Part shown: positions 1 to 6,158 of the stretch, piece after piece
Layout: each line of letters begins with the position of its first letter
How positions within the stretch are numbered: position 1 is the stretch's first letter
NCBI GenBank assembly: GCA_021160865.1
Contig: JAGHBS010000007.1
Coordinates: 1 to 6,684, forward strand
Direction: 5' to 3'
Source of the DNA: Planctomycetota bacterium
GTDB taxonomy: Bacteria > Planctomycetota > Phycisphaerae > SM23-33
Length of the DNA stretch: 6,684 bases
The notes under the pieces: generated by a model
The model's database searches: none
Told to the model about the DNA's origin: nothing
What the model saw: only the letters and a program-made list of their open reading frames with translations
Program-made: the position numbers and the translations under genes

Positions 1-25
1 CCGTAAGGATGATAAAGCAGGAATA

Positions 26-1069
26 ATGTCAAAACATCTCAAAAAAACTCTAATTTTCGCTGCCAAGATACTCCTTGCCGGCATTCTGCTGGGATACGTC
101 ATAAGTAAGGTACACTGGAGCGATTATTATATCGTTTCAAACGGTCAGCGGATACTTGTTCACGGCTTTGCTTCGACGATTACGCACGCCAATCCATACC
201 TTATGATCGGTGCATTTATTTGTTCTCTCTTTCCTATCATTGTTCTTACAATCCGCTGGAGATATTTGTTGAAGGTGCAATCCATAGATGTTTCTTTCTC
301 GGAGGTGCTGAAAGACACATTTCTCGGAGCATTTTTCAATTATGTCATCCCGGGCAACGTCAGTGGGGATTTGGTAAAGGCCTACTACATGGCCAAAACC
401 ACCCGTAAGCCTGTCGCTGTCGCAGTTAGTGTATTCGTGGATAGAGCAATCGGACTCTTCGAGTTCGCCCTACTACCAGCAGGTATGATTATAGCAATAT
501 ATTTCAGCGGAGCATATCAACCGAGCGAGATTGCCCTACCTGCAATCATCACCGTTGCTGCTTTGATAATAGTGTCGTTAGGATTGGCGACAGTGATAAG
601 CAATCGATTTCGTTCGCTATTAGGGTTTCGGAGGGTTCTTTCCTGGCTACCTTTGAAACGGCACCTAATCATGGCTGCCAGAGCGGGAAACATGTATGGT
701 CGGAAACCTGCTGCATTATTCATTGCCATTGTAATCTCTCTAATTGGACAACTCCTCTTCATCAGTACCATCATGTTAGTTGGCTTTAGTATGGGGTTAG
801 AGATACGATGGTATCAATTCTTCCTCTATATTCCACTGATATACATAGTGGCTGCTATACCTGTCAGTCCTGGTGGTTTAGGCTTGACAGAGGCGTTATA
901 CATGACCTTTTTCACATCAAAAAGCGTCTCGGCAAGTGAGGTTCTTGCGATGGCACTGGTAGCAAGGATCATCCCGATGGTCTGCTCGCTGCCCGGGGTA
1001 ATAGTTGCTTTGAAAGGTCCCAGGATACCCTCAGCCGAGCAAATAGAGGCTGAATTAGCCGAACAATAA
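26..1069 (+). CDS. Flippase-like integral membrane protein, LPG synthase TM / UPF0104 family
   Basis: The 347-residue protein is almost entirely hydrophobic segments, about eight predicted membrane helices (for example residues 8-27, 57-76, 142-160, 170-191, 230-256, 264-283 and 302-328). Family signatures are visible: RWRYLLK at 77-83, the conserved FFNYVIPGNVSGDLVKAYYM region at 103-122, VDRAIGL at 138-144, and the PVSPGGLGLTEALY block at 279-292. These match the family of the MprF N-terminal domain (lysylphosphatidylglycerol synthase TM region), which in MprF flips aminoacylated phospholipids across the inner membrane. There is no C-terminal aminoacyl-transferase domain, so this is a stand-alone member. 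Such proteins often sit beside glycosyltransferases and their substrates are mostly unknown, so lipid or lipid-linked sugar transport is inference. AGGA lies only three bases before the ATG, and a weaker TAAGGA is further upstream. The true upstream neighbour is outside the window. Confidence 0.88.
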   Translation: MSKHLKKTLIFAAKILLAGILLGYVISKVHWSDYYIVSNGQRILVHGFASTITHANPYLMIGAFICSLFPIIVLTIRWRYLLKVQSIDVSFSEVLKDTFLGAFFNYVIPGNVSGDLVKAYYMAKTTRKPVAVAVSVFVDRAIGLFEFALLPAGMIIAIYFSGAYQPSEIALPAIITVAALIIVSLGLATVISNRFRSLLGFRRVLSWLPLKRHLIMAARAGNMYGRKPAALFIAIVISLIGQLLFISTIMLVGFSMGLEIRWYQFFLYIPLIYIVAAIPVSPGGLGLTEALYMTFFTSKSVSASEVLAMALVARIIPMVCSLPGVIVALKGPRIPSAEQIEAELAEQ

Positions 1070-1177
1070 ATCTCCTGACATTGCAGTTCTCTTGTTCAAG
1101 TCTGCCCTGCAATAAACCGAAACTTTACAAAGGCATCGTCCTGCAAAATCATCGATACGGATACGATAGGGAATAAA

Positions 1178-1930
1178 ATGGCACTTATCGAAGAATTGAC
1201 CAAGCAGCAGATTGATACCTGTCTCGATGAGGCGATTCGCCGTAAGATTCCCCTTACCATGAGTTGCCGCGTCAAAAATCGCTGGTATAGCCTCCACACA
1301 CGAATACTCAAACGCGATAAGAAGAGACTCTGGCTCGAATATCCTACCGATGAGGAACGCCCTGAGAAATTCGATGTCGGACTGGCATTGGGATTAGCAT
1401 TCAAACTTGGTCATCACAAGCACATCTTCACTGCAACGATACAAAACCTCTGCAAAGTTCATACAGCCGATACTGCCGATACCTTGCGACTAATCTGCAT
1501 CCCTATCCCAAGCAGGGTCCAGAAGGTTCAGCGTCGGGCATTTGTTCGAGTAGCAGTACCAGCAAGTCGATCAATCCTCGTTACCTTCTGGCTTGGAGGA
1601 AAAGATGCAAATCAACTGGTACGATGGGAAGGATGGATGACGAACATCTCAGCTGGCGGCTTTCAACTACGCATGCCAAGTCGCTCTGCCCCGGATATGA
1701 ACACAGGCGAGATTGTGGGGGCAAGAATTGAAGTCGGACAGGATTACGAACCCATCATCGTTGACGCCCGCCTGCGAAGCCTCCTCCACGATGAAAGAGG
1801 CGTAGCGCTGCTGGGATTTCAATTCCTCGGTCTGAATGACTCCCAGCAGGGCAGAAAAACGTTGCAGCGTATCAGCAGAATCGTTTGTAGTTTCCAGAAA
1901 ATCCAGTGCCGTCGGCAGGTATCAGCATAA
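1178..1930 (+). CDS. PilZ-domain cyclic-di-GMP receptor, YcgR-like
   Basis: The 250-residue soluble protein has a C-terminal PilZ domain at about 117-235. Both halves of the cyclic-di-GMP binding signature are present: the RxxxR motif in QRRAFVRV (R120 and R124, preceded by R119) and the [D/N]xSxxG motif as NISAGG (N156, S158, G161). The domain ends with GVALLGFQFLGL, the usual final PilZ strand. Residues 1-115 look like the beta-rich YcgR-type N-terminal domain that precedes PilZ in flagellar-brake proteins. In that family, ligand binding rearranges the two domains so that the protein can act on a motility or secretion partner. No flagellar or polysaccharide gene is in view, so the target is unknown. 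The ATG is supported by AGGGA five bases upstream (1168-1172). The stop lies 46 bases before the next gene's preferred start. An Asn in place of the commoner Asp in the second motif is tolerated in known binders. Confidence 0.9.
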   Translation: MALIEELTKQQIDTCLDEAIRRKIPLTMSCRVKNRWYSLHTRILKRDKKRLWLEYPTDEERPEKFDVGLALGLAFKLGHHKHIFTATIQNLCKVHTADTADTLRLICIPIPSRVQKVQRRAFVRVAVPASRSILVTFWLGGKDANQLVRWEGWMTNISAGGFQLRMPSRSAPDMNTGEIVGARIEVGQDYEPIIVDARLRSLLHDERGVALLGFQFLGLNDSQQGRKTLQRISRIVCSFQKIQCRRQVSA

Positions 1931-1976
1931 ACACACCTTGCCGGACGTGAAGCGTTCGGTTAACATCGCAATTACT

Positions 1977-2501
1977 ATGAAAACCCCCACCGATGATAAA
2001 ATTACCTATGCTATCTGGACAACTGCTCTGGGCACAATGGCTGGCGTGAAAAATCGTCAGGGATTGATAAAAGTCATCTTGCCATTCTATCGCCCTGATG
2101 ATCTCAAGCAGATACTCACTTTCAATTACCCCGATGCTGCTGATACCCCCGATGAGTTTGCTGACCTTATCCGTCTATCACGTGATTATTTCAATGGTAA
2201 AGAAGTCTCTTTTTTAGAAATTCCTTGCTGCTTACCCGATGAAAATACCTTCACCGGTAAGGTGTTGCGTAAATGTCGGCAGATTCCATATGGCCAGACT
2301 CGCAGCTACTCCCAACTTGCTGAAGCGATTAATCGTCCCAATGCTGCCCGTGCCGTTGCTGCGACGCTGGGAAAAAATCCCTTACCCCTTGTAATCCCCT
2401 GTCATCGGGTCATCTACGCCAATGGCAACCTCGGAGGATTTTCATCACCTGGTGGTGAAAAAATGAAACGAAAGATGCTTTCACTCGAACATGCTATATG
2501 A
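1977..2501 (+). CDS. ogt: Methylated-DNA--[protein]-cysteine S-methyltransferase
   Basis: This suicide DNA-repair enzyme transfers the alkyl group from O6-methylguanine (and O4-methylthymine) to its own cysteine. The 174-residue reading has the invariant active-site motif IPCHRV with nucleophile C142. R125 (arginine finger) and Y111 are spaced exactly as Arg128 and Tyr114 are from Cys145 in human AGT. The downstream GGFSSPGGEKMKRKMLSLE segment supplies the conserved Gly-rich turn and E171. Residues 1-85 form the variable N-terminal domain. There is no Ada-type regulatory domain, so this is an Ogt/MGMT-type stand-alone enzyme. The frame stays open back to an ATG at 1836, inside the PilZ gene, but those 47 extra residues are low-complexity and unlike the family. 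ATG 1977 gives the normal length. It lacks a good ribosome binding site, and in-frame GTG 1947 or TTG 1938 are possible alternatives. The symbol ogt is by family and not proven orthology. Confidence 0.92.
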   Translation: MKTPTDDKITYAIWTTALGTMAGVKNRQGLIKVILPFYRPDDLKQILTFNYPDAADTPDEFADLIRLSRDYFNGKEVSFLEIPCCLPDENTFTGKVLRKCRQIPYGQTRSYSQLAEAINRPNAARAVAATLGKNPLPLVIPCHRVIYANGNLGGFSSPGGEKMKRKMLSLEHAI

Positions 2502-2556
2502 AACTCAACGACCGAACTTGCCAAGAAAGATTTTTACAAAATTATCGCTCTGAAAT

Positions 2557-2585
2557 TTGCCTTTTGCTCATCTGTATTGTAAACT
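2557..2585 (+). promoter_or_regulatory. Possible sigma-70-type promoter before the 106-residue orphan
   Basis: TTGCCT (2557-2562) and TAAACT (2580-2585) are separated by 17 bases, each matching four of six consensus positions. Transcription would start near 2592, about 55 bases before the ATG at 2647. The preceding gene ends at 2501, so a separate promoter here is reasonable. Matches of this quality are common by chance in AT-rich spacers. Confidence 0.25.
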
Positions 2586-2630
2586 CATTTAGAAGGAGCA
2601 AAGGGTAGACCTCTGCGCCTTATGAAATAT

Positions 2631-2635
2631 GGAGG
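2631..2635 (+). promoter_or_regulatory. Ribosome binding site that decides the start at 2647
   Basis: GGAGG lies 11 bases before the ATG at 2647, at the long end of normal spacing. It overlaps the alternative in-frame ATG at 2629, which therefore cannot use it. This favours the shorter protein, whose membrane helix then begins right at the N terminus. Confidence 0.6.
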
Positions 2636-2646
2636 CATCGGGGAAA

Positions 2647-2967
2647 ATGCGGAAAATATTGTTTTTGTTCATGCTCTCGGCTGCGTTTCTCGGCGGATAT
2701 TACCTTCGGGGTAAACCTAATAGTCCGGATATCTTCGCAGAGGCAAAGAAGGTGTATCATCGTCTCACCACTATTACCGACCGTTCTGTCAAAGCCGTAA
2801 ATGAAAGGAAGTATTTCCCTGCTTTGTTTGATACGAATAAGAAAAAGGTGGATAATGAAACAGCCGATGCTGCAGGCAATTCCCCCCAGCCGCTATCTGC
2901 TAACACTACCGTGCACTATCGAAGTGAACCAATTCATCAGCCCGATTTTCCATCAATAAGATGGTAA
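2647..2967 (+). CDS. Small membrane-anchored or secreted protein of unknown function
   Basis: I do not recognise this gene. From ATG 2647 it encodes 106 residues; ATG 2629 in the same frame would add six. The N terminus MRKILFLFMLSAAFLGGYYL is a basic start followed by one hydrophobic helix (about 4-20), either an uncleaved membrane anchor or a signal peptide without an obvious cleavage site. There is no lipobox cysteine and no cysteine at all. Residues 30-62 are amphipathic and basic (AEAKKVYHRL, SVKAVNERKYF), and the rest (65-106) is polar, Pro/Asn-rich and probably disordered, ending in FPSIRW. The layout suggests a protein held at the cytoplasmic membrane with a short periplasmic tail. 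It follows the methyltransferase by 145 bases and converges with tsaD. A GGAGG site and codon use like the neighbours make it a credible gene, but its function is unknown. Confidence 0.65.
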   Translation: MRKILFLFMLSAAFLGGYYLRGKPNSPDIFAEAKKVYHRLTTITDRSVKAVNERKYFPALFDTNKKKVDNETADAAGNSPQPLSANTTVHYRSEPIHQPDFPSIRW

Positions 2968-3016
2968 AAGTCCGCTCCATCTATACATTTCTTCATGATG
3001 AATAAGCATAAGCAAA

Positions 3017-4111
3017 TTACTGTCGAGTGGTAGGGATTGCATCAAGTTGAAGATCGTCAATCTTACCTGCTTGAAGGTAGTGATACCCCATCCCTGCTAT
3101 CATGGCTGCATTATCGCCTGCATATTGTAAGGCAGGTAATCGAACCTTCGCTCCGATTTCTTCTCCGAGTTTCCTCACCGCCTCTCTCAAAGCCGAGTTT
3201 GCTGACACTCCCCCACCGATGATGAGTGTTTTTGTCTTGTAGGCAAGGGCAGCCCGACGCAGTTTGACCACCATCATCTCCACCATTGCCGCTTGGAAGC
3301 AGGCTGCTATATCGGCTTTATCCTGCTCGGTAAGATTCTCGATGCCCTTCGAGACGCCCGAACGGATAGCACCCGGGGTGCCGTTGACATAATACAAAAC
3401 GGCTGTCTTTATTCCACTGAAGGAAAAATCAAGCGAATTCTCATCGAGGAATGTTCGTGGAAACCTTATTTTATCCGCTCGACCCTGCCGGGCTGCCCGT
3501 TCAATTGCAGGACCGCCCGGATAACCCAAGCCGAGAATCGCAGAGACCTTGTCGAACGCTTCACCAGCGGCATCGTCAATGGTGGCTCCAAGAAGTTCTA
3601 TATCAAGACAACTTCGACAAAGATAAAGCGACGTATGCCCACCTGAAGCGACCAACGCCACCGCAGGGTAGTCAATCGGCTCGGCATCGAGGGCAGGCGC
3701 GTAAGCGTGAGCGTGAAGATGATTTACACCTATCAGAGGTATATCCCAAACCCATGCTAACGTCTTGGCCGCCATCAGCCCGACCAATAATGAACCAATT
3801 AAACCGGGCGTATTGGCTACCGCAATTGCATCGATATGAAATTCATTGGAATTATCCTGCCTGCTTTGCAAAACGGTTCGAGCATGATCGATAGCACGGG
3901 AAATAACCGGATTAATCATCTCAAGATGCGCCCTGCTTGCAATTTCAGGCACCACTCCACCATAAGGAGCATGAAGTTCGACTTGCGATGAGACCACGCT
4001 GGAGATGACCCGCTTACCATTTTCAACCACAGCACAGGCGGTTTCGTCGCAGGTAGTTTCTATGCCGAGTATTATGATATTGCTATCTTGATGAGAGTCA
4101 GAATTGCCCAT
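3017..4111 (-). CDS. tsaD: tRNA N6-adenosine threonylcarbamoyltransferase TsaD
   Basis: TsaD moves the threonylcarbamoyl group from threonylcarbamoyl-AMP (made by TsaC/TsaC2) to A37 of tRNAs that read ANN codons, giving t6A, and acts in the cytoplasm with TsaB and TsaE. The 364-residue protein has the ASKHA ATPase fold signatures: GIETTCDETA at 16-25, metal-binding HxxxH in NHLHAHAYA (H131, H135), VASGGHTSLY at 154-163, DDAAGEAFDKV at 179-189, LGYPGGPAIERAA at 195-207, DFSFSGIKTAV at 228-238, GGGVSANSALR at 299-309 and AGDNAAMIA at 331-339 with the third metal ligand D333. Length is slightly above the usual 335-345 because of a polar N-terminal extension of about 12 residues with no internal start to trim it. 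It starts 12 bases after the S41 peptidase stop with no strong ribosome binding site, so co-transcription and translational coupling are likely. TsaB and TsaE are not in this window. Confidence 0.97.
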   Translation of the reverse strand: MGNSDSHQDSNIIILGIETTCDETACAVVENGKRVISSVVSSQVELHAPYGGVVPEIASRAHLEMINPVISRAIDHARTVLQSRQDNSNEFHIDAIAVANTPGLIGSLLVGLMAAKTLAWVWDIPLIGVNHLHAHAYAPALDAEPIDYPAVALVASGGHTSLYLCRSCLDIELLGATIDDAAGEAFDKVSAILGLGYPGGPAIERAARQGRADKIRFPRTFLDENSLDFSFSGIKTAVLYYVNGTPGAIRSGVSKGIENLTEQDKADIAACFQAAMVEMMVVKLRRAALAYKTKTLIIGGGVSANSALREAVRKLGEEIGAKVRLPALQYAGDNAAMIAGMGYHYLQAGKIDDLQLDAIPTTRQ

Positions 4112-4123
4112 CGTCGCATGTGC

Positions 4124-5683
4124 TTACCGATATTCTAACGAGTATCTTTCTTGCAATACGCTCGAACGCCATTTTTGCAAGTCCTCACCCTCCTGTTCGA
4201 TAAATGCATCAATTGACTCACTCAAAATCCTCAATGCTAATGCAAGTTGTTCATCAACTTCCAATATCTCTCGCATCAATTTAGAAGCATGAGCATTAAC
4301 GGATGAAGATGTCTTTGGACGCCTTGGCTGGCTTGACTCATCCATCGCATCCACGGGGGGGATAGCTACCATCGCACGAAGTCTCAAAATGGCTAATCTT
4401 TTTTTAGATGCTACGGTGAGTTGCAATGGGAAATCGGGCCTAACACCATGACGGTTGGGCTTTCGACGAAAATGCTCCTCCAATGGACTTCTCGAAGTGG
4501 CGGGGGCAGTTTCAGACCGTCTCATTCCCGACGACTTCATCGTAGCTGTACCTTCTTGAACAGAATGAGCCGGTGCCGTCAGAAAATACTCCCCAACTGT
4601 TAGATAGACCTTTCCTAAACCCTTACCAAGGTCGAGCATCTTTTGGATGAACCATTTCCCATAACTTTCCTGTCCAACAATCACAGCACGATTATGAATC
4701 TTCAATGCCCCTGCAACGATCTCCGCTGCCGATGCTGTGTGATGATTTATCAGCACCACCATCGGGATAGGTGGATAAGTACCATCGACATGGGCATAAT
4801 ATGGCTGGCAATTACCGTTGCGATCAACCGTTTGAACGATTAAGCCTTTTGAGAGAAATCTATCACAAACCGCAACAGCAGATAATAGGGTCCCGCCGGG
4901 GTTATCCCGTAGGTCCAAGATTAATCCGTTCGGATTATCAAATTGACAATACGCCTCCTGCAGTTCAGCAGGAGTAGTATCAAGAAATTCGCTTATTCGC
5001 AGATAATATAGCCTCTTTTCTTTATCAAGAAGGTACTGCCAGCGATTGGATTCACCACGAACAATACCTCTAACCGTACGGATTTTAAGCCGCTCGGGCT
5101 TCAATCGCTTGATAATTATTGCACTCGTTCTGGCAGGCCTTTCCGAGGAGCGAAATCTGCGCAAGGCTACGACTACTTCGTTATCCTTCCCACTCTTACC
5201 CGTAGGCTGGAGCATCTTTTGTACCTGCTCTTCGTAAAGATATTTAGCACTAATGCCGTTGATTGATATTACCTCCATCGGTGCAAACAAACCTGCTCGA
5301 TAGGCAGGGCTATCTGGCAAAGAGCCTATGACAACAATCTTATCATCCTTTGCAGCAACCATCAGACCCGTTCCGAATCGTCGTTCTGATCCTTGCATCC
5401 CAATGAGAATCTTCTCATCGGGGGGAATATATACAGCATACTTATCAATCCGACGAACCATCCCTTCGATTGCCCCTCGAGATGCCTTATCCGGAGAAAC
5501 CTTAAAATAACTATGGCGTTTGATGAACTCGTATGCCCTGATAGCGCCATTAAGGTCATCGACGGCTGGGGTGCACCGATGCCTTTGAGGATAAACGGTG
5601 ATCGGCCTCCAACGAGCAAGGACTAATGCCAGAGTCGCCAGAACAATGACCACAGATATCCAGACGATATTTCGCAAAGACAT
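4124..5683 (-). CDS. S41 carboxyl-terminal processing peptidase with PDZ domain
   Basis: The 519-residue protein has an N-terminal membrane helix (about 5-24) that would place the rest in the periplasm. A PDZ domain follows at about 100-178 (SPAYRAGLFAPMEVISINGIS is its core; the usual Gly-Asp before VISING is Pro-Met). The S41 catalytic domain runs from about 222, with LILDLRDNPGGTLLSA at 254-269. The catalytic Ser is S318 in TASAAEIVAGAL, the Lys is K343 in ESYGKW, and Q347 lies four residues later. The Ser-Lys spacing of 25 and the Gln at +4 match the E. coli Prc dyad, so the enzyme looks active. CtpA/Prc peptidases trim or degrade periplasmic proteins from the C terminus. Odd points are a 34-residue Arg/Ser/Pro-rich stretch (379-412) between the SVQEG and GVRPDF motifs, where relatives have a few residues, and a tail of about 100 residues with EVDEQLALALRIL at 475-487. 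AAGG (5693-5696) sits nine bases before the ATG. tsaD follows after 12 bases. Confidence 0.93.
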   Translation of the reverse strand: MSLRNIVWISVVIVLATLALVLARWRPITVYPQRHRCTPAVDDLNGAIRAYEFIKRHSYFKVSPDKASRGAIEGMVRRIDKYAVYIPPDEKILIGMQGSERRFGTGLMVAAKDDKIVVIGSLPDSPAYRAGLFAPMEVISINGISAKYLYEEQVQKMLQPTGKSGKDNEVVVALRRFRSSERPARTSAIIIKRLKPERLKIRTVRGIVRGESNRWQYLLDKEKRLYYLRISEFLDTTPAELQEAYCQFDNPNGLILDLRDNPGGTLLSAVAVCDRFLSKGLIVQTVDRNGNCQPYYAHVDGTYPPIPMVVLINHHTASAAEIVAGALKIHNRAVIVGQESYGKWFIQKMLDLGKGLGKVYLTVGEYFLTAPAHSVQEGTATMKSSGMRRSETAPATSRSPLEEHFRRKPNRHGVRPDFPLQLTVASKKRLAILRLRAMVAIPPVDAMDESSQPRRPKTSSSVNAHASKLMREILEVDEQLALALRILSESIDAFIEQEGEDLQKWRSSVLQERYSLEYR

Positions 5684-5700
5684 AAACTTTTACCTTAACA

Positions 5701-5726
5701 TGCAGGACTTTATATCCTCTCCTGCA
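5701..5726 (-). repeat. Perfect 7-bp inverted repeat in the S41 leader
   Basis: TGCAGGA (5701-5707) and TCCTGCA (5720-5726) are exact reverse complements around a 12-base loop. The structure ends four bases before the AAGG ribosome binding site of the S41 gene. No T-run follows on the minus strand, so it is not a standard intrinsic terminator. It could be a leader hairpin, an operator for a dimeric repressor, or chance. Confidence 0.45.
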
Positions 5727-5789
5727 CCCTGAGATTACTTTCATTGTTGAATTTGGACGGATAGATAAATAGATGCTATAAATCAAGAA

Positions 5790-5862
5790 TGGGCAGGGGC
5801 GGAATCGAACCGCCGACACCGTGATTTTCAGTCACGTGCTCTACCAACTGAGCTACCTGCCC
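5790..5862 (-). tRNA. tRNA-Phe (anticodon GAA)
   Basis: The minus strand folds as a complete 73-base cloverleaf. The acceptor stem is a perfect GGGCAGG/CCTGCCC, followed by a D arm GCTC-AGTTGGTA-GAGC and an anticodon stem CGTGA/TCACG with loop CTGAAAA. That loop puts GAA at positions 34-36, which decodes UUC/UUU. A five-base variable loop (GTGTC) and a T arm GGCGG-TTCGATT-CCGCC complete it. The discriminator is A. The bases after it are TTC, so CCA is not encoded and must be added by tRNA nucleotidyltransferase. The gene is codirectional with, and 106 bases upstream of, the S41 peptidase. I see no T-run terminator between them, so readthrough is possible. Confidence 0.97.
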
Positions 5863-5882
5863 GTCAATGGTATAGTCGCTGC

Positions 5883-5910
5883 ATTTTATCGGATACCCGA
5901 ACATAATCAA
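5883..5910 (-). promoter_or_regulatory. Likely sigma-70-type promoter of tRNA-Phe
   Basis: On the minus strand TTGATT (5905-5910) and TAAAAT (5883-5888, five of six consensus positions) are 16 bases apart. A start near 5876 would give a leader of roughly 10-15 bases before the tRNA. A second, weaker pair, TTGACG (5932-5937) with TATCTT (5909-5914), 17 bases apart, lies just upstream. The position directly before a tRNA gene raises confidence above chance. Confidence 0.5.
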
Positions 5911-6060
5911 GATACTCAATTCTACATCATCCGTCAAGGAAAACATTTTCCCCCTCGCCTAACAGGTTGCATAACTTAGCCCCGCTTACGTCCATTCCAC
6001 ATACGTTTGGTTTGATAGTTTACAGCCTGCAAGATTGGTACGATTTGATACAAAAATATG

Positions 6061-6089
6061 TTGACTATCGCCTCTCTTGCATCGAAAAT
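6061..6089 (+). promoter_or_regulatory. Possible sigma-70-type promoter for the rightward gene
   Basis: TTGACT (6061-6066, five of six consensus positions) is followed after 17 bases by GAAAAT (6084-6089, four of six). Transcription would begin near 6096, leaving a leader of about 60 bases. The -35 half is good and the -10 half is mediocre. Confidence 0.35.
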
Positions 6090-6144
6090 GCATTATTATT
6101 GATATAGAAGCGAAATTCGTGTACAAACCTTCACGAGACTTTAT

Positions 6145-6151
6145 AAAGGAG
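6145..6151 (+). promoter_or_regulatory. Strong ribosome binding site of the rightward gene
   Basis: AAAGGAG is seven bases before the ATG at 6159, the best Shine-Dalgarno match in the window. It fixes the start of a gene whose stop lies outside the window. Confidence 0.8.
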
Positions 6152-6158
6152 TAATCAA

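Larger units (their letters stand above)
5911..6158. other. Divergent intergenic region
   Basis: The spacer between the tRNA-Phe promoter and the last gene carries no credible coding sequence on either strand. Short open frames here lack ribosome binding sites and recognisable composition. It must hold the control elements of the rightward gene. I found only a weak promoter match at 6061-6089 and a clear ribosome binding site at 6145-6151. The roughly 150 bases at 5911-6060 show no hairpin with a T-run, no repeat array and no tRNA-like fold that I can support. Confidence 0.5.

Noticed and set aside
1..25. Possible end of an upstream gene (stop codons at 4-6, 10-12 and 13-15)
   Set aside because: Twenty-five bases are too few to tell a gene end from chance stop codons.
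1080..1113. Inverted repeat ATTGCAG / CTGCAAT after the flippase-like gene, considered as a terminator
   Set aside because: The 20-base loop is long, the stem is only moderately GC-rich and the following bases are AAACC, not a T-run. It may be chance.
1055..1404. Minus-strand open frames over the start of the PilZ gene
   Set aside because: No ribosome binding sites and no recognisable domains; the plus-strand reading has clear PilZ motifs and a good start.
2968..3016. Search for a bidirectional terminator between the convergent orphan and tsaD stops
   Set aside because: Only a very short palindrome (TTCATGATGAA) is present, with a one-base centre and no GC-rich stem.
3293..3894. Plus-strand open frames of 117 and 147 codons opposite tsaD
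   Set aside because: They are antisense shadows of a very well conserved gene, lack ribosome binding sites, and their translations are rich in R, P and H with no domain-like pattern.
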